Source: Pseudoalteromonas sp. 3D05
GTDB taxonomy: Bacteria; Pseudomonadota; Gammaproteobacteria; Enterobacterales; Alteromonadaceae
NCBI RefSeq assembly: GCF_002723455.1
Contig: NZ_PDUS01000002.1
Location: 87,095-151,094, forward strand
Length of the DNA stretch: 64,000 nt
Reading direction: 5' to 3'
A program made the position numbers and the translations under genes. Positions 27,436-36,639 of the stretch are shown here, in pieces. Each line of letters starts with the position of its first letter. Positions within the stretch are counted from its first letter, which is position 1. Under the pieces are notes generated by a model. The model saw nothing but the letters and a program-made list of their open reading frames with translations, made no database searches and was not told the origin of the DNA.

Positions 27436-28214
27436 TAGCCATTCACCCAGTTTGCTTTGCGTTTATCTAAAAAGGCGTTAACCCCTTCGCGCTGATCTTC
27501 TGTATCAAATAAGCCAACAAAAAGTTCACGTTCTAGAGGAAGAGCATGCGCCATTGGTTGTGTACGGCCTTTTTGAATAAGTGATTTACATGCGGTTACT
27601 GCAACAGGGCTTTGATCAGCCACTTGGTTTGCAAGTTTTAAAGCACTCGCAAAGCCTTCGCCTTGTGGTACTACTTCTTCGACTAATCCAATTTGTAATG
27701 CTTTGTCTGCTTTAAGGCGCTCACCACATAAAATCATTCGCTTAGCCCAACCTTCTCCAACTAACCAAGCTAAATTTTGTGTGCCACCTGCACAAGGTAA
27801 TAAACCAACTTTTGCCTCAGGTAGTGCCATTTGAGCTTGTTCCTCAGCAATACGAATATCACATGCTAAAGCTACTTCAAGTCCACCACCCATGGCATAA
27901 CCATTAATCGCCGCAATAGATACGCCTCTAAAGTCAGATAATGCTTCAAATGCATCACCAAATACTTTTGACATTGTTGCAGCAACACCTTTATCGCCAT
28001 CCGCGAAAACATTTAAATCAGCACCGGCGCTAAAAAATTTCTCACCTTCCCCTGTGATCACCAAGGAATAGATATTTTTATTATCGTTAAGCTCATTTAC
28101 CGTATTTTTCAAAGCGATTAGAGTGTCTTGAGTCCAGGTATTTGCTGGCGGGTTAGACATCGTTAAAATTGCTACGTGACCTTCAATGGTTAAATCAATA
28201 CTTGGGTTTGACAT
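27435..28214 (-). CDS. Enoyl-CoA hydratase (methacrylyl/tiglyl-CoA)
   Basis: 259 aa crotonase. The oxyanion-hole segments FFSAGADLNVFADGDK and NGYAMGGGLEVALACD and the catalytic Glu region ALPEAKVGLLPCAGGTQNL are visible. In this operon it should hydrate methacrylyl-CoA (valine) and tiglyl-CoA (isoleucine); generic short-chain activity is possible. It follows the acyl-CoA dehydrogenase gene by ten bases and its end touches the hydrolase gene. Confidence 0.9.
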   Translation of the reverse strand: MSNPSIDLTIEGHVAILTMSNPPANTWTQDTLIALKNTVNELNDNKNIYSLVITGEGEKFFSAGADLNVFADGDKGVAATMSKVFGDAFEALSDFRGVSIAAINGYAMGGGLEVALACDIRIAEEQAQMALPEAKVGLLPCAGGTQNLAWLVGEGWAKRMILCGERLKADKALQIGLVEEVVPQGEGFASALKLANQVADQSPVAVTACKSLIQKGRTQPMAHALPLERELFVGLFDTEDQREGVNAFLDKRKANWVNG

Positions 28215-28224
28215 GACGTGCTCC

Positions 28225-29382
28225 TTATAAAATATCAGCTGCTGATTGTGCTAAAATTCGACGAGCAATGATCACTCGCATAATTTCATTTGTGCCTTCT
28301 AAAATTTGATGAACGCGTACATCTCGAACATGGCGCTCTAACGGGTATTCTTTGATGTAACCATAGCCACCATGAATTTGCAGTGCTTCATTACAGACAG
28401 TAAAGCCAACATCTGTAGCGAACCGTTTCGCCATTGCGCAATACGTTGTTTTTTCACTATCACCAGTATCAAGTTTAAATGCTGCTAGACGTACCATTTG
28501 GCGCGCTGCAACAAGCTCAGTGTTCATATCTGCAATCTTAAATTGCAGTGCTTGAAATGCAGCCAGTGGTTTTCCAAACTGTTCACGCTCTTTTAAATAT
28601 TCGCGTGCTGTTTCAAGTGCTGCTTGAGCGGTACCAATTGAACAGGTCGCAATATTAATGCGTCCGCCATCAAGGCCTTGCATTGCAAACTTAAAGCCTT
28701 CACCTTCAGCACCCAATAGGTTTTCAGCGGGTATACGTACATCTTCAAAACTGATCAAGCGCGTAGGTTGCGCGTTCCAGCCCATTTTTTCTTCAGCTTT
28801 ACCGTATTCAATACCTTTCGCATCTGCAGGGACTACGAATGCTGAAATGCCCGCTGCACCTTCATCTCCTGTGCGTGCCATAACGACAAGAACTTCAGTT
28901 TCACCCGCGCCAGAAATAAACATTTTTGAGCCGTTTATAACGTATTCATCACCCTGTTTTAGCGCTTTAGTTTTTAAAGAGGCAGCATCCGAGCCAGAGC
29001 CTGGTTCAGTTAAACAATACGAAGCTAATAACTCTCCCATCACTAGCTGTTCGCAGTATTGATCCTTAATTTGCTCGGTGCCAAAGCTGGCAATCATCCA
29101 AGTTGCCATATTATGAATAGTTAGCATCGCGGTTGTTGCTGTGCAGCCCATGGCGAGTTGTTCAAATATAATGCTTGAATCTAACCGAGATAAACCTAAA
29201 CCACCGGCCTCCTCTGGTGTATATAAACCGCAAAAGCCAAGTTCACCTGCTGCTTTGATCGTATCTTTTGGGAAAATATGTTCACGGTCCCATTTGGCTG
29301 CATTAGGGGCTAGTTCTGACTGTGCAAATTGGCGCGCTGTTTCAGCAAATGCTTGCTGATCTTCTGTTAAATTAAAGTCCAT
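28225..29382 (-). CDS. Acyl-CoA dehydrogenase, isobutyryl/2-methylbutyryl-CoA type
   Basis: 385 aa flavoprotein. The FAD-binding ACADs signatures YCLTEPGSGSDAASLKTKA and QIHGGYGYIKEYP are visible. The catalytic Glu is in LEGTNEIMR near residue 368, the usual position for short-chain and branched-chain enzymes. Context after mmsA and before ech indicates isobutyryl-CoA and 2-methylbutyryl-CoA as substrates. A hairpin at 29413-29472 separates it from mmsA and may modulate read-through. Confidence 0.92.
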   Translation of the reverse strand: MDFNLTEDQQAFAETARQFAQSELAPNAAKWDREHIFPKDTIKAAGELGFCGLYTPEEAGGLGLSRLDSSIIFEQLAMGCTATTAMLTIHNMATWMIASFGTEQIKDQYCEQLVMGELLASYCLTEPGSGSDAASLKTKALKQGDEYVINGSKMFISGAGETEVLVVMARTGDEGAAGISAFVVPADAKGIEYGKAEEKMGWNAQPTRLISFEDVRIPAENLLGAEGEGFKFAMQGLDGGRINIATCSIGTAQAALETAREYLKEREQFGKPLAAFQALQFKIADMNTELVAARQMVRLAAFKLDTGDSEKTTYCAMAKRFATDVGFTVCNEALQIHGGYGYIKEYPLERHVRDVRVHQILEGTNEIMRVIIARRILAQSAADIL

Positions 29383-29412
29383 GGAAGACCTCTTTATTTA
29401 TTATATGTTGTC

Positions 29413-29472
29413 AAAATAGAGAAAGGGCTACAAAGGCATCATTGTGTGACGTATCCTTTGCGCCCCTATTTT
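29413..29472 (-). terminator. Interrupted hairpin between mmsA and the acyl-CoA dehydrogenase gene
   Basis: AAAATAG, GGGC and CAAAGG (29413-29436) pair in order with CCTTTG, GCCC and CTATTTTT (29455-29472). On the minus strand it lies directly after the mmsA stop codon and ends in TATTTT. It could be a partial terminator or an mRNA-processing site that makes mmsA more abundant than downstream genes. Confidence 0.5.
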
Positions 29473-29474
29473 TA

Positions 29475-30965
29475 TTATTTAAGATTAATACTCATGTTTG
29501 GGCCCGAAGCAATGTCATCTTCAAACCATCGAGACGTAATTGTTTTTGTTTCTGTATAAAAACGAATGCCCTGCTTACCATAAGTATGCGTGTCACCGTA
29601 GAAAGAACCTTTCCAGCCAGTAAATGAGAAGAAAGGGAGTGGTACAGGAATAGGTACATTGATGCCCACTTGACCTACTTCAATCTCATGTTGGAATTTA
29701 CGTGCTACTGCACCACTTGACGTAAACAATGATGTACCGTTTCCGTATGGAGAGTTGTTAATTAGTTCGATAGCTTCTTCAAGGGTGTCAACAAACATAC
29801 ATGCCAAAACCGGGCCAAAAATCTCTTCGTTGTAAAGATCCATCTCGGTTGTTACATCACTAAACAAGGTTGGACCAACCCAATTTCCTTTTTCATACCC
29901 TTCAACGGTATAATCAGAGCCATCAATTAAGCATGTAGCGCCTTGTTCTTTACCGCTTTGGATCAGTGATAAAATACGTGCTTTAGCCGCTGCAGACGTT
30001 TGCGGGCCGTAAGCGGCATCTTTATCATCCCAAACGCCAGGACGTACATTAGCAAAACCTGCTTTAATATCATCAACCCAATCTTTAGCCTGTCCAACAA
30101 ATACAGCTACAGAAATTCCCATGCAACGTTGACCAGCAGCACCAACAGAGGCACCAACTAGGTTATTAACAACATGTGAGCGACTCGCATCAGGCATTAT
30201 AACCATATGGTTTTTTGCGCCTACACACGCTTGAACACGTTTTAGATTTGCTGTTCCTTTTGAATAGATATACTCACCTACGCCACACGAACCAACAAAT
30301 GAAATTGCACGTACTGCCGCATCTTCAAGTAGGCGATCAACTTGAGGCTTAGTCCCATGAACAACCTGAAGTACTCCTTTTGGTGCACCTGCTTCAACAA
30401 ACAATTCAGCTAACCGCATTGGCGTTAGTGGGTCTTGCTCTGATGGCTTCAAAATAAACGTGTTACCACAGACGATTGCAAGTGGAAACATCCACAACGG
30501 AATCATCGCCGGAAAGTTAAATGGCGTAATACCTGCACATACACCTAATGGCTGCATATATGAGTAAGTATCAATTTTGCGAGCAACGTTTTCCATGGTT
30601 TCACCCATCATTAACGATGGCGCATTTGCTGCTTGTTCAACCACTTCAATACCGCGCCACACATCACCTTTTGCATCTTCAAACGTTTTACCAAGTTCAT
30701 GGCAAATAATGGTGGCTAGCTCGTCGTGATGCTCTTTAAGCAATGCTGCATATTTCATCATAATGCGAGCACGCTCAGTAATTGGTACGTCTTTCCATGT
30801 TTTAAATGTTTCTTTTGCTGACTCAATTGCAGCATCCATTTCTGCATCAGTGGCACACGGTACATGCGCCAGTACTTCTTGGTTTGCAGGGTTAATAACA
30901 TCGATAAGTTGATCTGATGTTGATTGAATAAATTCGCCGTTAATGAATAATGGTACTTGGTGCAT
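29475..30965 (-). CDS. mmsA: CoA-acylating methylmalonate-semialdehyde dehydrogenase
   Basis: 496 aa aldehyde dehydrogenase family. Converts methylmalonate semialdehyde to propionyl-CoA, the last dedicated step of valine catabolism. MmsA-type motifs are [28 protein letters not shown] and GQRCMGIS (catalytic Cys about 284); [13 protein letters not shown] near the C terminus is family-specific. A very strong RBS (GGGGAGGAG) precedes the ATG. The operon context with mmsB is decisive. Confidence 0.96.
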   Translation of the reverse strand: MHQVPLFINGEFIQSTSDQLIDVINPANQEVLAHVPCATDAEMDAAIESAKETFKTWKDVPITERARIMMKYAALLKEHHDELATIICHELGKTFEDAKGDVWRGIEVVEQAANAPSLMMGETMENVARKIDTYSYMQPLGVCAGITPFNFPAMIPLWMFPLAIVCGNTFILKPSEQDPLTPMRLAELFVEAGAPKGVLQVVHGTKPQVDRLLEDAAVRAISFVGSCGVGEYIYSKGTANLKRVQACVGAKNHMVIMPDASRSHVVNNLVGASVGAAGQRCMGISVAVFVGQAKDWVDDIKAGFANVRPGVWDDKDAAYGPQTSAAAKARILSLIQSGKEQGATCLIDGSDYTVEGYEKGNWVGPTLFSDVTTEMDLYNEEIFGPVLACMFVDTLEEAIELINNSPYGNGTSLFTSSGAVARKFQHEIEVGQVGINVPIPVPLPFFSFTGWKGSFYGDTHTYGKQGIRFYTETKTITSRWFEDDIASGPNMSINLK

Positions 30966-31054
30966 AGTGCACTCCTCCCCAGAGGGTAATTAATTAAGCC
31001 GCAGTAAATTATTATTAAAATGGCCTACGGCTATAAGTTTATAAAAATGAGTTG

Positions 31055-32236
31055 TTAAATTGCTTCAACTGCAAGTGCTACGGCTTCACCGCCACCAATG
31101 CACAATGAAGCGATACCTTTTTTAAGGCCTCGGTTTTTAAGCGCATGGATAAGTGTAACCAATATACGTGCACCACTTGCGCCAATTGGATGACCAAGTG
31201 CACAAGCACCACCGTTAACGTTAACTTTATTTGCATCGAGTTTTAGTTCATTAATGGCCAGCATAGTAACCATCGCAAATGCTTCATTGATTTCCCAAAG
31301 ATCAACATCTTCAGTTGACCAACCAGCTTTGCTTAACAACGTATTCATTGCGCCAACCGGTGCCATAGTAAATTCGCTTGGTTTTTGAGAGTGTGTACTG
31401 TGCGCTACAATACGGCAAAGAGGTGTTAAACCTTGGGCTTTAGCATGTGATTCGCTCATTAAAATTAATGCAGCACCGCCATCAGAAATTGAGGATGAGT
31501 TAGCAGCGGTAATTGTGCCGTCTTTTTTAAATGCAGCGCGCAAACTAGGAATTTTATCCGGACGAGCATTGCCAGGCTGTTCGTCAACGCTAACTGTTAC
31601 GTCGCCTTTACGAGTTTGCATGGTATGAGGAGCAATTTCACTATTAAAGCTGCCATTTTCAATTGCTGCATTTGCCTTACTTAATGAAGAGAGTGCAAAC
31701 TCATCCATTTGCTCACGACCAATACCATATTCATCGGCTGTATCTTGAGCAAAACAACCCATTGCTTTGTTGTCATAAGCATCCTCTAATCCATCAGACA
31801 TCATATGGTCTTTGATTTCGCCATGACCCATTCGCATTCCGCCACGCGCTTTTGGAATAAAGTATGGTGAATTAGTCATGCTTTCCATGCCACCAGCAAC
31901 AGCACTATTTATTGAACCTGCCTTGATCAAGTCATGCGCTAACATAGCCGCTTTTAAACCTGAGCCACACACTTTATTAATTGTTGTTGCGCCGGTAGCA
32001 CGCGCTAAACCTGCTTTAAGCATAGCTTGGCGAGCAGGTGCTTGGCCTAAACCTGCAGGCAGTACACAACCCATAATAACTTCATCAATTGCACTGTCGT
32101 TTAAATTGGCTTCTGCTAGTGCACTAGCAATGGCTGTTGCACCAAGCTCTGTGGCGTCTGCACCGCTAAGGGCTCCCATAAAACCACCCATTGGGGTGCG
32201 TTTAGCTGCTACAATAACAACGGCTTCGGTAGTCAT
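31055..32236 (-). CDS. Acetyl-CoA C-acyltransferase (thiolase II)
   Basis: 393 aa from the ATG at 32236, giving MTTEAVVIVAAKRTPMGGF. Catalytic residues: INKVCGSGLKAA (Cys about 91), NEAFAM, GHPIGASGA (His) and CIGGGEAVA (Cys). In this operon it likely cleaves 2-methylacetoacetyl-CoA from isoleucine to acetyl- and propionyl-CoA, and may also handle acetoacetyl-CoA. It is the first gene of the minus-strand operon, with a LiuR-like operator 91 bases upstream. Confidence 0.93.
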   Translation of the reverse strand: MTTEAVVIVAAKRTPMGGFMGALSGADATELGATAIASALAEANLNDSAIDEVIMGCVLPAGLGQAPARQAMLKAGLARATGATTINKVCGSGLKAAMLAHDLIKAGSINSAVAGGMESMTNSPYFIPKARGGMRMGHGEIKDHMMSDGLEDAYDNKAMGCFAQDTADEYGIGREQMDEFALSSLSKANAAIENGSFNSEIAPHTMQTRKGDVTVSVDEQPGNARPDKIPSLRAAFKKDGTITAANSSSISDGGAALILMSESHAKAQGLTPLCRIVAHSTHSQKPSEFTMAPVGAMNTLLSKAGWSTEDVDLWEINEAFAMVTMLAINELKLDANKVNVNGGACALGHPIGASGARILVTLIHALKNRGLKKGIASLCIGGGEAVALAVEAI

Positions 32237-32326
32237 AAAAAGGCTCCATTTAGTAATTGGCACTCTCATTGTGTTTTAAGATAAGCCATACAATACGTTT
32301 ATAATCTGCATATGAGCATACATAAT

Positions 32327-32350
32327 ATTTACGTTTACGCCAACGTAAAT
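32327..32350. promoter_or_regulatory. Candidate LiuR operator 1 (thiolase-mmsA operon side)
   Basis: ATTTACGTT (32327-32335) and AACGTAAAT (32342-32350) are perfect 9-base arms with a 6-base spacer. A second, partly matching site lies next to liuR (32509-32530). LiuR, a MerR-family regulator, is known from comparative genomics to control branched-chain amino acid catabolism in gammaproteobacteria. Assignment of this site is inference. Confidence 0.72.
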
Positions 32351-32508
32351 CTAAAATCAAGGTTTTTGCGCCCAACAAAAGTGTAAACTTATCTTTATTT
32401 TAGTGTAGTAATTAACAAACAACACGGCTACAGCACCTATAAACAATGCTATTTTTGCAAACCAGTCCACTTAACACCTACGTCTAAAGTATAACTTCCA
32501 CAATGCAC

Positions 32509-32530
32509 TTTACCTTTACGTAAACTTCAC
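32509..32530. promoter_or_regulatory. Candidate LiuR operator 2 (liuR-liuABCDE operon side)
   Basis: Contains the perfect palindrome TTTACGTAAA (32515-32524). It matches operator 1 at about 16 of 22 positions in register (TTTAC-TTTACG--AAC pattern). It lies 36 bases upstream of the liuR start. The rest of the 32237-32565 gap is A+T-rich without other signals. Confidence 0.65.
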
Positions 32531-32565
32531 TTATATTGGAGTTATTCGAATGAGGTAAGAACACT

Positions 32566-33000
32566 ATGAATCCAGATAATCAAACAAACTTTGCAAGTTC
32601 AGCCACCGAGCCTGCGAGTAATGAACAAACATTTAGTATCAGTGAACTAGCTAAAGAGTTTGATATTACTACGCGCTCTATCCGCTTTTATGAAGATCAA
32701 GGTTTGATCTCTCCTGAACGCAATGGGCAAACACGCATCTATTCTAAGCGCGATAAAGTCCGCTTAAAGTTAATTCTACGCGGCAAGCGCCTAGGATTTA
32801 CACTAGCTGAAACCGGACGTTTGTTTGAACTCTATGACGCTGATAAATCAAGTGCTAAACAACTGGTTACTATGCTTGATTTAATTGCAGACAAAAAAGC
32901 CGACCTTAGCCAACAAATGGACGATATTAAAGTTGTTTTGATGGAACTTGTTACGGCAGAACGACGTTGTCGCGATACCTTAAATAATTTAGATGAATAA
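32566..33000 (+). CDS. liuR: MerR-family regulator of leucine/branched-chain catabolism
   Basis: 144 aa. After a 25-residue polar leader comes the MerR helix-turn-helix: FSISELAKEFDITTRSIRFYEDQGLISP and GQTRIYSKRDKVRLKLI, then a dimerisation helix to about residue 125. It has Cys133 but lacks the C-terminal metal-binding cysteine cluster of metal sensors. Divergent from the valine/isoleucine operon and directly ahead of liuA, it is the expected regulator of both, consistent with the two operator-like sites between them. Confidence 0.92.
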   Translation: MNPDNQTNFASSATEPASNEQTFSISELAKEFDITTRSIRFYEDQGLISPERNGQTRIYSKRDKVRLKLILRGKRLGFTLAETGRLFELYDADKSSAKQLVTMLDLIADKKADLSQQMDDIKVVLMELVTAERRCRDTLNNLDE

Positions 33001-33055
33001 CTAACACTACTACATTATAAAAATTCATTAACAGACTCTCACACAGGAATGAATC

Positions 33056-34231
33056 ATGAGCACTATTTCACTATATAAAGAAATGAACTTTGGCCTTGGC
33101 GAAACAGCAGATATGATCCGTGATCACGTTAATAGCTTTGCTAGTCAAGAAATCGCCCCATTAGCTGAAAAAACCGACCTTGATAATGCGTTTCCTAATC
33201 AGCTTTGGCCACAACTTGGCGAAATGGGCTTATTAGGCATGACAGTACCAGAAGAATTAGGCGGTGCTGGGCTTGGTTACTTAGAGCATGTTATCGCGAT
33301 GGAAGAAATAAGCCGAGCAAGTGCATCTATTGGCTTGAGTTATGGTGCGCATTCAAACCTGTGTGTTAACCAAATAAATCGTAATGGTTCTCAAGCCCAA
33401 AAAGAAAAATACTTACCTAAATTGATTAGCGGTGAACACATTGGTGCACTTGCAATGAGTGAACCTAATGCAGGCTCTGACGTAGTTTCAATGAAACTAA
33501 AAGCCGAGAAAAAAGGTGATAAATACATACTCAATGGTAATAAGATGTGGATCACCAATGGTCCAGATGCAGATACCTTAGTAATCTACGCTAAAACTGA
33601 TTTAAACGCCGGTGCTAAAGGGATTACAGCTTTTATCGTTGAAAGTAGTTTCCCAGGTTTTTCAACTGCACAAAAGCTAGACAAACTCGGTATGCGCGGT
33701 TCAAACACCTGTGAATTAGTATTCGAAAACTGCGAAGTACCAGAGGAGAATATCCTAGGTAATTTAAACGAAGGCGTAAAAGTACTTATGAGTGGTCTTG
33801 ATTATGAGCGCGTAGTACTTGCTGCAGGCCCTCTTGGTATTATGCAAGCCTGTATGGACATTGTAGTTCCTTACATTCATGAACGTAAGCAATTTGACAC
33901 ACCGATTGGTCAGTTCCAACTTATTCAAGGCAAAGTTGCCGATATGTACACACAAATGAACGCCGCGCGTTCATATGTGTATACCGTTGCAAAATCTTGC
34001 GACCGCGGTGAAACGACCCGTAAGGATGCCGCTGGCGCGATTTTATATGCAGCAGAGCTTGCAACCAAAATGGCTCTTGATGCAATTCAAATTCTTGGTG
34101 GCAATGGCTACATAAACGAATATGCAACGGGTCGACTACTTCGTGATGCAAAATTGTATGAAATTGGTGCCGGTACCTCAGAAATCCGTCGTATGCTTAT
34201 TGGCCGCGAACTATTTACTGAAAGCAGATAA
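33056..34231 (+). CDS. liuA: Isovaleryl-CoA dehydrogenase
   Basis: 391 aa. Oxidises isovaleryl-CoA to 3-methylcrotonyl-CoA in leucine catabolism. It has the ACAD signature [17 protein letters not shown]. The Glu of [14 protein letters not shown] is at the position used as catalytic base in isovaleryl-CoA dehydrogenases, while the usual C-terminal Glu is replaced (GAGTSEIRR). That combination identifies IVD within the family. It lies 55 bases after liuR with an AGGAATGAATC leader. Confidence 0.96.
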   Translation: MSTISLYKEMNFGLGETADMIRDHVNSFASQEIAPLAEKTDLDNAFPNQLWPQLGEMGLLGMTVPEELGGAGLGYLEHVIAMEEISRASASIGLSYGAHSNLCVNQINRNGSQAQKEKYLPKLISGEHIGALAMSEPNAGSDVVSMKLKAEKKGDKYILNGNKMWITNGPDADTLVIYAKTDLNAGAKGITAFIVESSFPGFSTAQKLDKLGMRGSNTCELVFENCEVPEENILGNLNEGVKVLMSGLDYERVVLAAGPLGIMQACMDIVVPYIHERKQFDTPIGQFQLIQGKVADMYTQMNAARSYVYTVAKSCDRGETTRKDAAGAILYAAELATKMALDAIQILGGNGYINEYATGRLLRDAKLYEIGAGTSEIRRMLIGRELFTESR

Positions 34232-34242
34232 GGACCTACGCG

Positions 34243-35850
34243 ATGACAATTTTAAAATCTAGCGTTAATCCACATGATCCGCAGTTTTTACAAAATCAGC
34301 AAAATATGGCTGAGTTAGTTGCTGATTTACGTACCAAAGTAAAAGAAATAAGCCAAGGTGGTGGCGCTGCATTAATCGAGCGACACGAAGGCCGGGGTAA
34401 ACTTTTTGTTCGTGACCGTATTAGCACCCTAATAGATGAAGGCTCACCATTTTTAGAGATTTCGCAGTTTGCAGCTCATGGCGTTTACGAGCAAGCCATA
34501 CCTTGTGCAGGTGTTGTTGCAGGTATTGGCCGCGTTAAAGGCGTTGAGTGTATGATTATCGCCAATGACGCGACAGTCAAAGGCGGCACTTACTTCCCTC
34601 TTACAGTGAAAAAACATTTACGGGCGCAAGACATTGCTGAGCGTTGTCACTTGCCATGTATCTATTTAGTGGATTCAGGTGGCGCAAATCTGCCAGAACA
34701 AGACGATGTATTTCCAGATAAACTGCATTTTGGCCGCATATTTTACAATCAAGCGAGAATGTCAGGCAAGGGGATCCCTCAAATAGCAGTGGTTATGGGC
34801 TTGTGTACCGCTGGTGGTGCTTACGTGCCCGCTATGGCTGATGAAAGCATTATCGTTAAAGAGCAAGGGACTATATTCTTAGCAGGTCCTCCTTTAGTGA
34901 AAGCCGCGACGGGTGAAGAAGTAACGGCAGAAGAACTCGGTGGAGCTGATGTGCACTGTAAAACGTCAGGTGTTGCCGATCATTACGCTGAAAATGATAG
35001 CCATGCATTATCAATCGCGCGCCAATGTATTGAGCGCATTAATTATCAGCGCCCTACTCAACCTTTACTTGATGAAGTTAAAGCACCTCGATATGACATC
35101 AACGAGCTATATGGCATTGTAGGTACTGATCTTAAAAAGCCATTTGACGTGCGTGAAGTCATTGCACGAACGGTAGATGACTCATCGTTTGATGAATTTA
35201 AACGTTACTTTGGTGACACTCTGGTAACTGGTTTTGCCAAAATATATGGCCACCCTGTGGGCATTGTGGCAAACAACGGCATTTTATTTAGTGAATCAGC
35301 ACAAAAAGGTGCCCACTTTATACAGCTTTGTGCCCAGCGCAATATTCCTTTGGTATTTTTACAAAACATTACCGGCTTTATGGTGGGTAAAAAATACGAA
35401 GCAGAAGGCATCGCAAAACATGGTGCCAAAATGGTAATGGCCGTGTCTTGTGCTGATGTACCAAAGTTTACCGTATTAATAGGTGGCTCATACGGTGCTG
35501 GCAACTATGGTATGTGTGGCCGTGCCTTTGAACCTACCATGATGTGGATGTGGCCTAATGCCCGTATATCAGTGATGGGTGGCGAACAAGCTGCAGGTGT
35601 AATGGCGCAAGTTAAACAAGATGGTTTAGCGCGTAAAGGCCATAGTATGACTGATGAACAAATTAGTGAATTTAAAAAACCAATCATTGATCAATACGAG
35701 CAGCAAGGCCATCCGTATTATGCAAGTGCTCGTTTATGGGATGACGGTATAATCGACCCTGCTGATACCCGTAATGTTCTTGGCTTGGCATTAACTGCAG
35801 CAGCTAATGCACCAAAACAAGATTCGCAATTTGGCGTCTTTAGAATGTAA
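34243..35850 (+). CDS. liuB: Methylcrotonyl-CoA carboxylase, carboxyltransferase (beta) subunit
   Basis: 535 aa, full family length. Transfers CO2 from carboxybiotin to 3-methylcrotonyl-CoA. Conserved segments include [60 protein letters not shown] and [14 protein letters not shown]. It acts with the liuD-encoded alpha subunit. It starts 11 bases after liuA and its end overlaps a long-start version of liuC, which is rejected. Confidence 0.97.
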   Translation: MTILKSSVNPHDPQFLQNQQNMAELVADLRTKVKEISQGGGAALIERHEGRGKLFVRDRISTLIDEGSPFLEISQFAAHGVYEQAIPCAGVVAGIGRVKGVECMIIANDATVKGGTYFPLTVKKHLRAQDIAERCHLPCIYLVDSGGANLPEQDDVFPDKLHFGRIFYNQARMSGKGIPQIAVVMGLCTAGGAYVPAMADESIIVKEQGTIFLAGPPLVKAATGEEVTAEELGGADVHCKTSGVADHYAENDSHALSIARQCIERINYQRPTQPLLDEVKAPRYDINELYGIVGTDLKKPFDVREVIARTVDDSSFDEFKRYFGDTLVTGFAKIYGHPVGIVANNGILFSESAQKGAHFIQLCAQRNIPLVFLQNITGFMVGKKYEAEGIAKHGAKMVMAVSCADVPKFTVLIGGSYGAGNYGMCGRAFEPTMMWMWPNARISVMGGEQAAGVMAQVKQDGLARKGHSMTDEQISEFKKPIIDQYEQQGHPYYASARLWDDGIIDPADTRNVLGLALTAAANAPKQDSQFGVFRM

Positions 35851-35860
35851 GGAAGTGAGT

Positions 35861-36631
35861 ATGTCAGTAACACTACAAATAACTAAATCAAATGTGGCTG
35901 TACTCGTTTTAAGTCGCCCAGAAAAGCGTAATGCTTTTAACGAGCATGTTATTCATGAGCTTATCCAGTGCATAGAACATGCAAATACGCTTGATGTACG
36001 TGCCCTTGTACTTAGAACTGAAGGGGAACATTTTTCAGCCGGTGCCGATCTCAACTGGATGAAATCTATGGCTGGCAACGATTTTGCTGAAAACCTAGCT
36101 GATTCAAAACAGCTTGCAAAATTAATGCATGTTTTAGCAACTAGTCCGCTTGTCACCATTTGCGCTGTTCAAGGTGCAGCATTTGGCGGCGCATTGGGTT
36201 TAATTGCCTGTTGTGACATTGCAATTTGCCAAGATAATGCCCAGTTTTGCCTAAGTGAAGTCAAACTAGGGCTTATACCCGCGGTGATCAGTCCTTACGT
36301 TATCAAAGCGATAGGTGAACGTGCAGCACGCAGATACTTTTTAACTGCCGAAATCTTTGATGCCCACACAGCAAAGCAGCTTGGTTTAGTGCATCAAGTT
36401 ACAGGCAAACTTGATTGTGCCGTTGATCATCTACTTGAAACACTCATTAACAATGGCCCTGTTGCGGTTCGTGCTGCTAAACAGCTAATTAATGATGTCG
36501 CAGGTCATGAGATAAATGGCCAAATAATAAACTTAACTGCTGAACGTATTGCACATATTCGGGTATCTGAAGAAGGCCAAGAAGGTTTAACTGCCTTTTT
36601 CGAGAAACGTCCACCAAGTTGGCAAGCATAG
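35861..36631 (+). CDS. liuC: Methylglutaconyl-CoA hydratase
   Basis: 256 aa crotonase-fold protein. Hydrates 3-methylglutaconyl-CoA to HMG-CoA. Motifs are SRPEKRNAFNEHVI, FSAGADLNWMKSMA (family-typical) and AFGGALGLIACCD. The ATG at 35861 follows AAGGAAGTGAG and is preferred to an upstream in-frame ATG inside liuB. It lies between the two carboxylase subunit genes, the usual liuABCDE order. Confidence 0.95.
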   Translation: MSVTLQITKSNVAVLVLSRPEKRNAFNEHVIHELIQCIEHANTLDVRALVLRTEGEHFSAGADLNWMKSMAGNDFAENLADSKQLAKLMHVLATSPLVTICAVQGAAFGGALGLIACCDIAICQDNAQFCLSEVKLGLIPAVISPYVIKAIGERAARRYFLTAEIFDAHTAKQLGLVHQVTGKLDCAVDHLLETLINNGPVAVRAAKQLINDVAGHEINGQIINLTAERIAHIRVSEEGQEGLTAFFEKRPPSWQA

Positions 36632-36639
36632 GATTCACC

